From a beta proteobacterium AAP65 (GTDB taxonomy: Bacteria > Pseudomonadota > Gammaproteobacteria > Burkholderiales > Burkholderiaceae_C): 64,000 bases of DNA. Below, piece by piece: positions 19,121-33,400 of this stretch (its first letter is position 1; every line of letters begins with the position of its first letter). The translations under genes were made by a program, and so were the position numbers. The stretch lies in assembly GCA_001295865.1 (NCBI GenBank), contig LJHW01000009.1:1-64000 (forward strand), read 5' to 3'. Under the pieces are notes generated by a model, which ran no database searches, was not told the DNA's origin, and worked only from the letters and a program-made list of their open reading frames with translations.

Positions 19121-20089
19121 TCAGCCCGCCACGCCCAGACGCTGCCGCGCGGCCTGCAGCTCACGCTTCAGGCGCGCCACCAGTTCGCCGGCCGGCAACA
19201 CTTCCTTCACCGCGCCGATGCCCTGGCCGCAGCCCCAGATCTCTTTCCAGGCCTTGGGCTTGCTGCCCTCGCCACCGCCGAAGTCCATCTTGCTCGGGTC
19301 ACTCTCGGGCAGGTTGTCGGGGTCCATGCCGGCGGCGCGGATGCTGGACTTGAGGTAGTTGCCGTGCACGCCAGTGAAGAGGTTGCTGTAGACGATGTCG
19401 TCGCTGTTGCTCTCGACAATGCACTGCTTGTAGGCCTCGGCCGCACGCGCTTCCTGCGTGGCGATGAAGGCGCTGCCGATGTAGGCGAAGTCGGCGCCCA
19501 TCGCCAGCGAGGCCAGCACGGCATCACCGGTGGCGATGCTGCCGCTGAGCGCCAGCGGACCGTCGAACCATTCGCGGATCTCCTGCACCAGCGCGAACGG
19601 GCTCTTCACGCCCGCGTGGCCGCCAGCGCCCGCGGCCACGGCAATCAGACCGTCGGCGCCCTTCTCTATGGCCTTCTTGGCGAAGAAGTTGTTGATGATG
19701 TCGTGAAGCACGATGCCGCCCCAGCTGTGCACGGCGTCGTTCACATCGGTGCGCGCGCCGAGTGAGGTGATGACGATGGGCACCTTGTACTTCGCGCAGA
19801 CCTGCATGTCGTGCTCGAGCCGGTCGTTGCTCTTGTGCACGATCTGGTTGATGGCGAAAGGCGCGCTCTTCTGCTCAGGGTGGTCGCGGTCCCAGGCGGC
19901 CAGGGTCTCGGTGATCTCGGCCAGCCACTCGTCCAGCTGCGAAGCCGGGCGCGCGTTCAGCGCCGGCATGCTGCCCACGATGCCGGCCTTGCACTGCTCG
20001 ATCACCAGCTTGGGGTTGCTGATGATGAACAGCGGCGAGCCGATGATGGGCAGCGGCACGCGCTGCAGGGCGGGAGGAAGCTTGCTCAT
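19121..20089 (-). CDS. Nitronate monooxygenase family flavoprotein
   Basis: A 322-residue TIM-barrel FMN enzyme of the 2-nitropropane dioxygenase/NMO class. It begins with the family-typical LPIIGSPLFIISNPKLVIEQCKAGIVGSMPALNARP; IAVAAGAGGHAG binds FMN and SGSIATGDAVLASLAMGADFAYIGSAFIAT is the phosphate-binding end. It may oxidise alkyl nitronates such as 3-nitropropionate, or act as an enoyl-reductase-like enzyme. Its ATG overlaps the acyl-CoA dehydrogenase stop by one base (TGATG), so translation is coupled. Confidence 0.88.
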   Translation of the reverse strand: MSKLPPALQRVPLPIIGSPLFIISNPKLVIEQCKAGIVGSMPALNARPASQLDEWLAEITETLAAWDRDHPEQKSAPFAINQIVHKSNDRLEHDMQVCAKYKVPIVITSLGARTDVNDAVHSWGGIVLHDIINNFFAKKAIEKGADGLIAVAAGAGGHAGVKSPFALVQEIREWFDGPLALSGSIATGDAVLASLAMGADFAYIGSAFIATQEARAAEAYKQCIVESNSDDIVYSNLFTGVHGNYLKSSIRAAGMDPDNLPESDPSKMDFGGGEGSKPKAWKEIWGCGQGIGAVKEVLPAGELVARLKRELQAARQRLGVAG

Positions 20090-21888
20090 CAGAAGGACTC
20101 CAGGGCCAGGGCGGTGACGGCGTCGGCGCCTTCGACAATGCTGTCGCGCTCGGCCGGCACCTTGTTGAGGATGTGGTCGCCATAGAAGCGCGCGGTGGCG
20201 ATCTTGGCTTGCAGGAAGGCGGTGTCGGTGTCGGCCTGCGGGCTGGCCAGTTCGTCTTCGGCGGCCATCAGCGCACGCGCCATCTGCCAGCCGGCGATGG
20301 TGGTCCCGGCCATCATCAAGTAGGGCACGCTACCGGCGAACACGGCATTCGGCGAGGCCTTGGTCTGGCCGGCGACAAAGGCCACGACGTCTTCGAAAGC
20401 CCGGCGGGCTGCACCCAGCCGCTTGGCCATGGCCTGACAGGCGGCACTCGACCGGGCCTTCAGCGCGCCTTCGGTGGCCTCGATTTGCCCGGCGATGGCC
20501 CGTGCCACCGCGCCGCCGTCACGCGCCGTCTTGCGGCCGACCAGGTCGTTGGCCTGGATCGCCGTGGTGCCTTCGTAGATCGACAGGATCTTGGCGTCGC
20601 GCAGGTACTGCGCCGCACCGGTCTCTTCGATGAAGCCCATGCCGCCGTGCACCTGCACGCCCAGGCTGGCCACCTGCAGCGACATCTCGGTGGACAGACC
20701 CTTGATCAGCGGCACCAGGAATTCGTAGAAGGCCTGGTTCTGCTGGCGCGCTTCGGCGTCGGGGTGCGCGTGCGCGGCGTCAAAGGCCGCAGCGCCCACC
20801 AGCGCCATCGCGCGGCAGCCCTCGGTGTGGGCGCGCATCGTCATCAGCATGCGGCGCACATCGGGGTGGTGAATGATGGCGCCGGCCTTGGGCAGGCTGC
20901 CATCCACAGGGCGGCTTTGCACGCGGTCGCGCGCATAGCCAACGGCCTTCTGGTAGGCGCGCTCGGCCAGCGCGATGCCCTGCACGCCCACGCCGTAGCG
21001 CGCGGCGTTCATCATGATGAACATGTACTCGAGGCCGCGGTTTTCCTGGCCCACGAGGAAACCCGTCGCACCGCCGTGGTCGCCGTACTGCAGCACCGCC
21101 GTGGGGCTGGCCTTGATGCCCAGCTTGTGCTCGATGCTCACGCAATGCACGTCGTTGCGCGCACCCAGGCTGCCATCGGCGTTGACGAGGAACTTCGGGC
21201 AGATGAAGAGGCTGATGCCCTTCACGCCCTCGGGTGCACCCACCACGCGCGCCAGCACGAGATGGACGATGTTCTCGGCCATGTCGTGCTCACCGTAGGT
21301 GATGTAGATCTTGGTGCCGAAGATCTTGTAGCTGCCGTCGGCCTGCGGCTCGGCGCGCGTGCGCACGGCCGAGAGGTCCGAGCCGGCCTGCGGCTCGGTC
21401 AGGTTCATCGAACCCGTCCAGCTGCCGTCGATCATCTTCGGGATGTAGGTGGCCTGCTGCTCGGGCGTGCCGGCGGTGAGCAGCGCCTCGATGGCACCGT
21501 CGGTCAGGAGCGGGCACAGCGCGAAGCTCATGTTCGCGCTGTTGACCATCTCGCTGCACGCCGCGTGAATCAGCTTGGGCAGGCCCTGGCCGCCGAAATC
21601 GGCCGGGTGCTGCAAGCCCTGCCAGCCGCCCTCGGCGAACTGGCGGAAGGCTTCCTTGAAGCCGGGCGTGGTGGTGACCTGGCCGTCCTTGAAGAAGGAC
21701 GGATTGCGGTCGCCTTCCCAGTTCAGCGGCGCGACCACGCCTTCGTTGAACTTGGCGCTTTCCTCCAGCACCGCGGCGGCGGTGTCCAGGCCGGCGTCTT
21801 CATAGCCGGGCAGGCTGGCCACGTGTTCGATGCCGGCGAGCGCCTTCATGACGAACAGCATGTCCTTGACGGGGGCTCGGTAGCTCAT
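20089..21888 (-). CDS. Acyl-CoA dehydrogenase, large (about 600-residue) form
   Basis: FAD-dependent acyl-CoA dehydrogenase of 599 residues, of the type with an N-terminal helix extension (MSYRAPVKDMLFV) and an extra C-terminal domain. Central features are WTGSMNLTEPQAGSDLSAVRT (FAD and substrate binding), IYITYGEHDMAENIVHLVLAR, and the C-terminal core QVHGGMGFIEETGAAQYLRDAKI with IYEGTTAIQANDL. It feeds electrons to electron-transfer flavoprotein, whose genes lie directly upstream. GGAGA precedes the ATG. Chain-length preference is not readable. Confidence 0.93.
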   Translation of the reverse strand: MSYRAPVKDMLFVMKALAGIEHVASLPGYEDAGLDTAAAVLEESAKFNEGVVAPLNWEGDRNPSFFKDGQVTTTPGFKEAFRQFAEGGWQGLQHPADFGGQGLPKLIHAACSEMVNSANMSFALCPLLTDGAIEALLTAGTPEQQATYIPKMIDGSWTGSMNLTEPQAGSDLSAVRTRAEPQADGSYKIFGTKIYITYGEHDMAENIVHLVLARVVGAPEGVKGISLFICPKFLVNADGSLGARNDVHCVSIEHKLGIKASPTAVLQYGDHGGATGFLVGQENRGLEYMFIMMNAARYGVGVQGIALAERAYQKAVGYARDRVQSRPVDGSLPKAGAIIHHPDVRRMLMTMRAHTEGCRAMALVGAAAFDAAHAHPDAEARQQNQAFYEFLVPLIKGLSTEMSLQVASLGVQVHGGMGFIEETGAAQYLRDAKILSIYEGTTAIQANDLVGRKTARDGGAVARAIAGQIEATEGALKARSSAACQAMAKRLGAARRAFEDVVAFVAGQTKASPNAVFAGSVPYLMMAGTTIAGWQMARALMAAEDELASPQADTDTAFLQAKIATARFYGDHILNKVPAERDSIVEGADAVTALALESF

Positions 21889-21910
21889 GGTGTGTCTCCG
21901 GATACAAAAA

Positions 21911-21930
21911 GGGCGCCCCTCAAGGCGCCC
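21911..21930 (-). terminator. Terminator between etfA and the acyl-CoA dehydrogenase gene
   Basis: GGGCGCC pairs with GGCGCCC around a six-base loop, and on the minus strand the hairpin runs into TTTTTG. It ends the etfB-etfA transcript 17 bases past the etfA stop; the dehydrogenase gene begins shortly after and needs read-through or its own promoter. Confidence 0.72.
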
Positions 21931-21946
21931 CGGTTCAGCCCTGGGT

Positions 21947-22879
<933 letters not shown>

Positions 22880-22881
22880 GC

Positions 22882-23631
22882 TCAAACCACCTTGGCTTCG
22901 TTCTTCAGCTTGGCCACCAGCGTGGCCACATCGGGCACCTTGATGCCGGCGCCGCGCTTGGGCGGCTCGGACACCTTCAGCGTCTGGATGCGCGGTGCCA
23001 CGTCCACGCCCAGGTCGGCCGGCTTCACCACCTCAAGCGGCTTCTTCTTGGCCTTCATGATGTTGGGCAGCGTGACGTAACGCGGCTCGTTCAGGCGCAG
23101 GTCGGTCGTCACGATGGCGGGCAGCTTGAGCTTCAGGGTTTCGAGGCCGCCGTCGACCTCGCGCGTGACGGTGGCCACACCCTCAGCCACTTCCACCTTC
23201 GAGGCGTAGGTGCCCTGCGGCAGGCCGGCCAGCGCGGCGAGCATCTGGCCGGTCTGGTTGCAGTCATCGTCGATGGCCTGCTTGCCCAGGATCACGAGGC
23301 CCGGCTGCTCCTTGTCGACCAGCGCCTTCAGCAGCTTGGCCACGGCCAGCGGCTGCAATTCGGCGTCGGTCTCGACCAGGATGGCGCGGTCGGCGCCGAT
23401 GGCCATCGCCGTGCGCAGCGTTTCCTGGCACTGCGTGACCCCGCAGGACACGGCCACGATCTCGGTGACCACGCCCTTCTCCTTCAGGCGCACGGCCTCT
23501 TCGACGGCAATCTCGTCGAAGGGGTTCATGCTCATCTTGACGTTGGCGATGTCCACGCCCGTGCCGTCGCTCTTGACGCGCACCTTGACGTTGTAGTCGA
23601 CCACCCGCTTCACGGGCACCAGCACCTTCAT
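22882..23631 (-). CDS. etfB: Electron transfer flavoprotein subunit beta
   Basis: Beta subunit of ETF, 249 residues, AMP-binding. It starts [20 protein letters not shown] and contains [47 protein letters not shown] and the ETF-beta signature [31 protein letters not shown]. First gene of the etfBA unit, with an 18-base palindromic operator 20 bases before its ATG. Confidence 0.96.
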   Translation of the reverse strand: MKVLVPVKRVVDYNVKVRVKSDGTGVDIANVKMSMNPFDEIAVEEAVRLKEKGVVTEIVAVSCGVTQCQETLRTAMAIGADRAILVETDAELQPLAVAKLLKALVDKEQPGLVILGKQAIDDDCNQTGQMLAALAGLPQGTYASKVEVAEGVATVTREVDGGLETLKLKLPAIVTTDLRLNEPRYVTLPNIMKAKKKPLEVVKPADLGVDVAPRIQTLKVSEPPKRGAGIKVPDVATLVAKLKNEAKVV

Positions 23632-23651
23632 GAATGACGCTCCTGCGCTCA

Positions 23652-23669
23652 GTTGACGTTTACGTTAAC
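23652..23669. promoter_or_regulatory. Palindromic operator upstream of etfBA, LiuR-like
   Basis: GTTGACGTTTACGTTAAC is an imperfect inverted repeat (7 of 9 positions match between the arms) lying 20 bases before the etfB ATG. Its ACGT-rich pattern resembles, from memory, the site used by the MerR-family regulator LiuR, which controls branched-chain amino acid and acyl-CoA catabolism genes in proteobacteria. The repeat is seen; the regulator assignment is inference. Confidence 0.55.
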
Positions 23670-23844
23670 CAACCCATTCTAGGCGGCGCACCTCGTCTGT
23701 GCGCCTTCTGGAACGGAAAAATAGTACGGTCGTTCTATTTTGTGGCGTGGCTGCGCCAAGGCGGGTCGCGTGCGCGACAAAGCGCTTGAGGCTGAGGGGC
23801 TTGGGACGGGGGAAGAAGGCAGGGCGAAGGCCACGGAGAAGCCG

Positions 23845-23933
23845 TGGTGCCCGGGACGGGACTCGAACCCGTACACCCTGTGAGAGGTGGCGGATTTTAA
23901 GTCCGCTGCGTCTACCGATTTCGCCACCCGGGC
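23845..23933 (-). tRNA. tRNA-Leu (anticodon TAA), CCA encoded
   Basis: An acceptor stem of GCCCGGG paired with CCCGGGC, a long variable arm as in class II tRNAs, the T-arm GGGTTCGAGTCCC, and a TAA anticodon in the loop. The CCA tail is encoded. Third of a Gly-Cys-Leu cluster. Confidence 0.93.
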
Positions 23934-24006
23934 CGGCGCGCGATTATGTGGGCGCCCTGGAAAGACGAAGGGCTCCGCATCGGGAGCCCTGTCACTGGAG
24001 AAGATC

Positions 24007-24080
24007 TGGAGGCGCGATCCGGAGTCGAACCGGACTAGACGGATTTGCAATCCGTTGCATAACCGCTTTGCTATCGCGCC
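24007..24080 (-). tRNA. tRNA-Cys (anticodon GCA), CCA encoded
   Basis: The acceptor GGCGCGA pairs with TCGCGCC, the anticodon loop carries GCA, and the T-arm GGTTCGACTCC and CCA end are present. Lies 73 bases from the tRNA-Leu gene and 87 from tRNA-Gly. Confidence 0.94.
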
Positions 24081-24167
24081 AGGGTCTTGCGGCTGGCTCT
24101 GCGCCAGCGTGTGCTGGCATTCTCGGCCAAAAAGAAGGGAAGCCGAAGCTTCCCTGTCTTTGAAATT

Positions 24168-24243
24168 TGGAGCGGGATAAGAGGCTCGAACTCTCGACCT
24201 ATACCTTGGCAAGGTATCGCTCTACCAACTGAGCTAATCCCGC
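24168..24243 (-). tRNA. tRNA-Gly (anticodon GCC), CCA encoded
   Basis: The acceptor GCGGGAT pairs with ATCCCGC, the anticodon loop TTGCCAA gives GCC, and the CCA end is encoded. First gene of the Gly-Cys-Leu cluster, 112 bases after lon. Confidence 0.94.
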
Positions 24244-24355
24244 GTGTCTTTCAAACCGCTCGCTGCTTGATGATCAGTTGCCACCTGATCGCTGCGAGTC
24301 TCGCATTCTATGCCGAGAAGTGGCGCCAGCGCAAGTGCGGGCGCCACCTGCTGCA

Positions 24356-26782
<2,427 letters not shown>

Positions 26783-26875
26783 AGGAGAACCTCTCTTTCT
26801 CAAGACCACGTGGGGCCCGAGAACAGGAATGCAAGACAGGCGCTCGCGGCCGGCGGCGGCGCGGCCGGTGTGACC

Positions 26876-28147
26876 TCAGGCGCTGGCCTTCTGCTCGCGG
26901 TACACGAGCAGGGGCTTGGCGCCCTCTTCGACGATGTGATCGTCGATCACCACCTTGGCCACGCCGTCGAGCGTGGGCAGGTCGAACATGGTGTCGATCA
27001 AGGAATGCTCCAGGATGGAGCGCAGGCCGCGGGCGCCGGTCTTGCGCGCCAGCGCCTTCTTGGCGATGGCTGTCAGCGCCGAGGGGCGGATCTCAAGTTC
27101 GACGCCGTCCATCGCGAACAGCTTCTGGTACTGCTTGACCAGCGCGTTCTTGGGCTCGGTGAGGATCTGCACCATCGCTTCGATGGTGAGTTCACCCAGC
27201 GTGGCGACCACCGGTAGGCGGCCGACCAGTTCGGGGATCAAACCGAACTTGATCAGATCTTCCGGTTCGGCGTGGCGGAACACATCGGCCGCACGCTTCT
27301 CGGTCTTGCTGTGCACGCTGGCGGCGAAACCGATGCCGCTCTTCTCGGTACGGTTCTGGATGACCTTTTCCAGCCCGTCGAAAGCCCCGCCGCAGATGAA
27401 CAGGATGTTCGTCGTGTCGATCTGCAGAAAGTCTTGGTTGGGGTGCTTGCGCCCGCCCTGCGGCGGCACGCTGGCCATCGTGCCTTCCACCAGCTTCAGC
27501 AGCGCCTGCTGCACGCCTTCACCCGACACATCACGCGTGATGCTGGGGTTGTCGGCCTTGCGGCTGATCTTGTCGATTTCGTCGATGTAGACGATGCCGC
27601 GCTGCGCACGCTCGACGTCGTAATTGCAGTTCTGCAGCAGCTTCTGGATGATGTTCTCGACGTCTTCACCCACGTAGCCGGCTTCGGTCAGCGTGGTGGC
27701 GTCAGCGATCACGAAGGGCACGTTCAGCAGCCGCGCCAGCGTCTGCGCCAGCAGCGTCTTGCCGCTGCCCGTGGGGCCGATCAGCAGGATGTTGCTCTTG
27801 GTGAGCTCCACCTCGTCCTTGGAGGCGTTGGCCCCCATGTGCTTCAGGCGCTTGTAGTGGTTGTAGACCGCAACGCTCAGCGTGCGCTTGGCCACGTCTT
27901 GCCCGATCACATACTGGTCGAGGCTGGCCTTGATCTCGCTGGGCACCGGCAGGTCGCTCTTGGCGGCCTTGGCGCCGGGCGCCTCGGCCGGCACCTCGTC
28001 GCGAATGATGTCGTTGCAGAGCTCGATGCACTCGTCGCAGATGAACACCGAAGGCCCGGCGATGAGCTTCTTGACCTCGTGCTGGCTCTTACCGCAGAAG
28101 CTGCAGTAAAGAACCTTTTCGCCTGAGGCGCCCTTCTTGTCAGCCAT
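26876..28147 (-). CDS. clpX: ATP-dependent Clp protease ATP-binding subunit ClpX
   Basis: AAA+ unfoldase of 423 residues that feeds substrates to ClpP. The N-terminal zinc domain has [18 protein letters not shown] followed by CDECIELC; Walker A is [26 protein letters not shown] is Walker [11 protein letters not shown] is the ClpP-contacting IGF loop. The ATG at 28147 (MADKKG) gives the canonical start; an earlier ATG in frame adds 15 unlikely residues. Sits between clpP and lon on the minus strand. Confidence 0.97.
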   Translation of the reverse strand: MADKKGASGEKVLYCSFCGKSQHEVKKLIAGPSVFICDECIELCNDIIRDEVPAEAPGAKAAKSDLPVPSEIKASLDQYVIGQDVAKRTLSVAVYNHYKRLKHMGANASKDEVELTKSNILLIGPTGSGKTLLAQTLARLLNVPFVIADATTLTEAGYVGEDVENIIQKLLQNCNYDVERAQRGIVYIDEIDKISRKADNPSITRDVSGEGVQQALLKLVEGTMASVPPQGGRKHPNQDFLQIDTTNILFICGGAFDGLEKVIQNRTEKSGIGFAASVHSKTEKRAADVFRHAEPEDLIKFGLIPELVGRLPVVATLGELTIEAMVQILTEPKNALVKQYQKLFAMDGVELEIRPSALTAIAKKALARKTGARGLRSILEHSLIDTMFDLPTLDGVAKVVIDDHIVEEGAKPLLVYREQKASA

Positions 28148-28275
28148 GGGTGATCTTGAGTACGGGTTGAGCGCGGGGTTGCACTGCATCATAGACGAAG
28201 TGCCATCCCACGAAGGGGGTGGAAAAAGGGCCGAAAACAGGCCGAAGCGCGCCGGCTCGAACCCCAGAAATGATC

Positions 28276-28296
28276 AGGCCCGCCAGCGGCGGGCCT
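28276..28296 (-). terminator. Strong hairpin between clpP and clpX
   Basis: AGGCCCGCC and GGCGGGCCT pair perfectly around AGC, 28 bases past the clpP stop. On the minus strand it is followed only by ATCATTTCT, so it may be an attenuating or RNA-processing hairpin rather than a full terminator. Confidence 0.5.
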
Positions 28297-28323
28297 GCAC
28301 ACGCAGCTTGGCGTTGCGCGGCT

Positions 28324-28932
28324 TCAGCCCCGCTTGTCCAGCACCTGGTCGATGAGGCCATATTCCTTGGCTTCGTCGGGCGACAGCCACTTGTCACGCT
28401 CCATGTCGGCAGCGATGCGCTCGATGGGCTGGCCGGTGCGGTCGGCGTAGATGCGGTTGAGCTGTTCGCGCGTCTTGATGATCTCGCGCGCCTGGATCTC
28501 GATGTCAGTGGCCTGGCCCTGCGCGCCGCCCGAGGGCTGGTGGATCATCACGCGCGAGTTCGGCAGTGCCGAACGTTTGCCCTTGGCGCCGGCCATCAGC
28601 AGGAAGCTGCCCATGCTGGCGGCCATGCCCATGCACAGCGTGCTCACATCCGGCTTGATGAAGTTCATCGTGTCGTAGATCGACAGGCCGGCGCTGACGC
28701 TGCCGCCAGGGCTGTTGATGTAGAGGAAGATGTCCTTGTCAGGGTTCTCGCTCTCCAGGAACAGCATCTGCGCCACCACCAGGTTGGCCGTGGCGTCGTT
28801 CACCGGGCCCACCAGGAACACGATGCGCTCGCGCAGCAGGCGGCTGTAGATGTCGTAGGCGCGCTCACCCCGCCCCGATTGCTCGATGACGATGGGCACC
28901 ATGCCCAGGCCGACAGTGTCTTGAACGCTCAT
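28324..28932 (-). CDS. clpP: ATP-dependent Clp protease proteolytic subunit
   Basis: Tetradecameric serine peptidase, 202 residues. The catalytic Ser106 is in GMAASMGSF, His131 in [13 protein letters not shown], and Asp180 in MERDKWLS. The short N-terminal propeptide-like region ([18 protein letters not shown]) is usual. It lies downstream of tig by 31 bases and is likely co-transcribed with it. Confidence 0.97.
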   Translation of the reverse strand: MSVQDTVGLGMVPIVIEQSGRGERAYDIYSRLLRERIVFLVGPVNDATANLVVAQMLFLESENPDKDIFLYINSPGGSVSAGLSIYDTMNFIKPDVSTLCMGMAASMGSFLLMAGAKGKRSALPNSRVMIHQPSGGAQGQATDIEIQAREIIKTREQLNRIYADRTGQPIERIAADMERDKWLSPDEAKEYGLIDQVLDKRG

Positions 28933-28963
28933 CAGGGCTTCCTCGATATCTGGGATGTCAGGC

Positions 28964-30277
28964 TCAGCTCTGCTGAGTCATGAGTTCGTCGAACGGTAGC
29001 ACCTTGTCATTGACCTTGACCTGGCCCAGCACGAACTCCGTCACGTTGTTCTCGATGACCACGGCTTCCACCTCGGCCATGCGCTGGCGGTCGCCCAGGT
29101 ACCAGCGCATCACTTCGGCCGGCTTCTCGTAGCTCTGGCTCAGCTCTTCGATGTGGGCCTGCAGCTGCTCGGGCTTGGCCTGCAGCTTGTTCTGGCGCAC
29201 CAGTTCCGAGACCACCAGGCCCAGGCGCACGCGGCGCTCGGCCTGCGGCTTGAAGATGTCGGCGGGGATGTCCACGCTCTCGGCATCCTTCACGCCGCGC
29301 TGCTTCAGGTCGGCGCGCGCGCCTTCGATCAGGCGCTGCGATTCGGCTTCGATCAGCGCGTTCGGCAGATCGAGTTCGGCGGCAGCGGCCAGCGCGTCCA
29401 TCACGGCGGCCTTGTTGCGAGCCAACACGCGGAACTTCACCTCGCGCTCGAGGTTCTTCTTGACGTCGGCGCGCAGGCCTTCGACGGTGCCTTCCTTGAT
29501 GCCCAGGCTCTTGGCCAGCGCTTCATCAACGGCGGGCAGGTTCTGCGCTTCGACCTTGCTCACGGTGACGAGGAAGTCGGCTTCTTTGCCGGCCACATCG
29601 GCGCCGTGGTAATCGGCCGGGAACTGCAGCGGGAAGGTCTTGCTTTCGCCGACCTTCATGCCGCGCACGGCCTGGTCGAACTGCTCGAGCATCTGGCCTT
29701 CGCCGATGATGAACTGGAAGGCCTCGGCCTTGCCGCCCGAGAAGGGCTCGCCGTCGATCTTGCCTTCGAAGTCGATGGTGACGCGGTCGCCTTCGATGGC
29801 GCCTTCGTCCTTGGCGCGCAGGCCGAAGGTGCGGCGCTGCTTGCGCAGGATCTCGACCGTGCGGTCGATGGCGGCCTCGGTCACTTCGGTGCTGATGCGC
29901 TCGACCTCGGCAGTGCTCAGATCACCCAGCTTCACTTCGGGGTAGACCTCGAAAGTGGCGTCGAAGGCCAGTGCGCCCTCGGGGGCCTGGTCCTTCTGGG
30001 TGATCTTGGGCATGCCGGCCACGCGCAGCTGGGCTTCGTTGACGGCTTCGTTGAAGCTCTGGCCCACGCGGTCGTTGACCACCTCGTACTGCACCTGGTA
30101 GCCGTAGCGCTGGGCCACCACGCTCATCGGCACCTTGCCGGGGCGGAAGCCGTCGGCCTTGACGGTGCGCGAGAGCTTCTTCAGGCGCGCTTCGACCTCG
30201 CCGTTGATGACCTCTGCCGGCAGCGTGAGGGTGATGCGGCGTTCGAGTTTCTCGAGGGTTTCGACTTGGACGGCCAT
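28964..30277 (-). CDS. tig: Trigger factor
   Basis: Ribosome-bound peptidyl-prolyl isomerase and chaperone of 437 residues. The ribosome-binding domain carries the signature region [16 protein letters not shown] near residue 45. The FKBP-like domain begins at [23 protein letters not shown] and the helical C-terminal domain follows, with [17 protein letters not shown]. First protein gene of the tig-clpP-clpX-lon set and preceded by a tRNA-Leu gene. Confidence 0.97.
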   Translation of the reverse strand: MAVQVETLEKLERRITLTLPAEVINGEVEARLKKLSRTVKADGFRPGKVPMSVVAQRYGYQVQYEVVNDRVGQSFNEAVNEAQLRVAGMPKITQKDQAPEGALAFDATFEVYPEVKLGDLSTAEVERISTEVTEAAIDRTVEILRKQRRTFGLRAKDEGAIEGDRVTIDFEGKIDGEPFSGGKAEAFQFIIGEGQMLEQFDQAVRGMKVGESKTFPLQFPADYHGADVAGKEADFLVTVSKVEAQNLPAVDEALAKSLGIKEGTVEGLRADVKKNLEREVKFRVLARNKAAVMDALAAAAELDLPNALIEAESQRLIEGARADLKQRGVKDAESVDIPADIFKPQAERRVRLGLVVSELVRQNKLQAKPEQLQAHIEELSQSYEKPAEVMRWYLGDRQRMAEVEAVVIENNVTEFVLGQVKVNDKVLPFDELMTQQS

Positions 30278-30312
30278 GATGTCTCTGGAATGAAGGGCTG
30301 AGGATGCAGGGC

Positions 30313-30399
30313 TGGTGCGCGGGGCGGGACTCGAACCCGCACACCCGTGAAGGCGTCAGGACCTAAACCTGGTGCGTCTACCAATTTCGCCACCCGCGC
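30313..30399 (-). tRNA. tRNA-Leu (anticodon TAG), CCA encoded
   Basis: The acceptor GCGCGGG pairs with CCCGCGC, the anticodon loop TTTAGGT gives TAG, a long variable arm and a GGGTTCGAGTCCC T-arm are present, and CCA is encoded. It reads CUA codons, which appear in the leuA leader peptide at 42837-42896. Sits 35 bases upstream of tig on the same strand. Confidence 0.93.
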
Positions 30400-30431
30400 A
30401 GGTGGTGCCGTTGACCGGCAAACCGTCGATT

Positions 30432-33400
30432 TTAGCCTGCCACGGGCGCGCCCCCGCCGGCCGGCGCTTCCGCGCCTTCGCGGCGCACCCGGAACCAGGC
30501 CGCGTACATGGCCGGCAGGGCCAGCAGCGTGAGCGCCGTGGCGACGATCAGGCCGCCCATGATGGCCACCGCCATCGGCCCCCAGAACACGCTGCGCGAC
30601 AGCGGAATCATCGCCAGCACCGCCGCCGCGGCCGTCAGCACGATGGGGCGGAAACGCCGCACCGAGGCCTCCACCACCGCCGTCCAGTCGGGCACGCCAC
30701 GTCGGCGGTCTTGCTCGATCTGGTCGATCAGGATCACGGAGTTGCGCATGATCATGCCCATCAGCGCAATCACGCCCAGCAACGCCACAAAGCCGAAGGG
30801 CCGGTTCAAGAGCAGCAAGGCGGCGGCCACACCGATGATGCCGAGCGGCCCGGTCAAGAAGACCAGCATCGAACGGCTGAAGCTCTGCAGTTGCAGCATC
30901 AGCAGCGTGAAGATGATGAAGGCCATCAGCGGCACGTTGGCCAGCAGCGAGCCCTGGCCCTTGCTGCTTTCTTCCACCGCACCGGCCACTTCGATGGCGT
31001 AGCCCGGCGGCATGGTGGCCGCCAGCTTCTTGAGCTCGGGCCAGACTTGCGCCGTGACGGTAGGGCCTTGCACGCCTTCGACAACGTCGCCCTGGATGGT
31101 GACGGCGAAGTTGCGCCCCTCGCGCCACACCACGCCGGGTTCCCAGGTGAAATCGACCTGGGCCACCTGCATCAGGGGCACCGCGCGGCCGCTGCTGCTG
31201 GGCAGGTAGCCGTTGCGCAGATCGGTGATCGCATTGCGTTCGTCTACTGGCTGGCGCAGCACGATGTCGACGAGCTTGTCGCCCTCACGGTACTGGCCCA
31301 CGGTGGTGCCGCTCAGCGTGGTGCGCGAAGCCTGGGCGATGGCCTGGCTGGTGACACCCAGCGCCCGTGCCTTGTCCTGGTCGATGTTCAGGCGCAGCAC
31401 CTTGATCGCTTCGTTCCAGTTGTCGTTCACGCCGCGCATGCTGGGGTTGCCGCGCAGCACTTCCTTGGCCTTGTCGGCCCACAGGCGAACCTCTTTCGCA
31501 TCCACACCCACCACGCGGAACTGCACCGGGTAGGGCACGGGCGGCCCGTTGGGCAACAGCTTCACGCGGCCCCGCACCTCCGGGAAGTCGGTGGCCAGCA
31601 TTTCAGGCAGGCGCAGGCGCAGCGCTTCGCGCTCCTTCAGGTCTTTGGGCAGCACGATGAACTGCGTGACGTTGCTCTGCGGGAAAACCTGGTCCAGCGG
31701 CAGGTAGAAACGCGGCACGCCACTGCCCACCCAGGCGGTGACGGTGCTGACACCCTTCTCTTGCAGCATGCGCGCCTCGAAACGCCGCGCCACGGCCTCG
31801 GTGGCCTGGATGGTGGAGCCCTCGGGCAGCCACAGGTCCACGACCAACTCGGGCCGGCTCGAATCCGGGAAAAACTGCTGCTGCACCTTGCCCATGCCCA
31901 CGATGCCGAGCGCAAAACTGGCCACCGTGAGGCCGATGGTGATCCAGCGGTGTTGCACGCACCAGTCCACCAGGCCGCGGAAGCGTGCGTAGAAAGGCGT
32001 GTTGTAGAGCTCGTCTTCGTGCGGCTGGCCCTCGACGTGTTTGCGCGTACGCAGCAGCTTCCAGCCCAGGTAAGGCACGAAGTACACCGACACCACCCAC
32101 GAGATGATCAATGCGGCCGAGGTGACGGCAAAGATGGCGAAGGTGTATTCGCCGGTCACGCTCTTGGCCAGACCGATGGGCAGGAAACCCGCGGCGGTGA
32201 TGAGCGTGCCGGTGAGCATGGGCATGGCCACCAGCTCGTAGGTGAAGGTGGCGGCGCGGGCGCGGTCGTAGCCCTCTTCCAGCTTGCGCACCATCATCTC
32301 CACCGCAATGATGGCGTCGTCCACCAGCAAACCCAGGGCGATGATCAGGCTGCCCAGGCTGATCTTGTGCAGGCCCACGCCCCAATAGAACATCGTCACG
32401 AAGGTGATGGCCAGCACCAGCGGGATGGTGATGCCCACCACCAGGCCCGGCCAGATGTCGATGCGCAAGGGCTTCGTGTGCAGGCCCAGGCTGATGAAGC
32501 TCACCGCCAACACGATGACGATGGCCTCGATGAGCACGTTGACGAACTCGCCCACCGAGCGCGTGACGGCCGCCGGCTGGTCTTGCACCTGGCTCACGGT
32601 GATGCCCACCGGCAGCTCTTGCTGCACACGCGCCACCACCTTCTGCAGCGCTTCACCGAGCGCGATGATGTCGCCGCCCTTGGCCATCGAGACGCCGAGT
32701 GCGATGACCGTCTGCCCCTGGTGGCGCACCAGGGTGCTGGGCGGGTCGATGTAGTCGCGGCGGACCTCGGCGATGTCGCCCAGGCGCAGCGTGCTGGCCG
32801 CCCCGGTGGCCGCGTTCACGCCGCGGATGGGAAAGCGCCGCAGTTCGTCGACGGTGTTGAACTGCCCGCCCACGCGCACCTGCAGGTTCTCGCTGCCGGC
32901 GTTGAGCACGCCGGCGCCCTCCACGGCGTTCTGCGCGCCGATCTGCGCGATGACCTGGTTGAAGTCCAAACCCAGCTGCGCAAGGCGCTTCTGCGAGATC
33001 TCGATGAACACCTTCTCGGCCTGCGCGCCGAAGACCTCGACCTTGGCCACATCGGGCACACGCAGCAACTGCTGGCGCACGCGATCGGCATAGACCCGCA
33101 GTTCTTCACGGCTGAAACCATCGGCGCTCAGCGCGAAGATCGAGCCGTAGACATCGCCGAAGTCGTCGTTGAAGACCGGGCCGATGACACCCGCCGGCAG
33201 CGTGTTGCGCATGTCGCCGATCCGCTTGCGCGCCTGGTACCAGCTGTCGGTGACCTCCCCCGGCGGCGCCGAATCGCGCAGCTGCAGGATGGTCAGCGAC
33301 TCGCCGGGCTTCGTGTAGCTGCGCAGCTTGTCGGCGTGCGGCACTTCCTGCAGCGTCTTCTCGATCTTGTCGGTGACCTGCTCGGCCATCTGCAAGGCGC

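Noticed and set aside
23831..23847. A CCACGG/CCGTGG hairpin at the end of tRNA-Leu(TAA).
   Set aside because: It overlaps the CCA end and has no U-run after it, so I do not call it a terminator.
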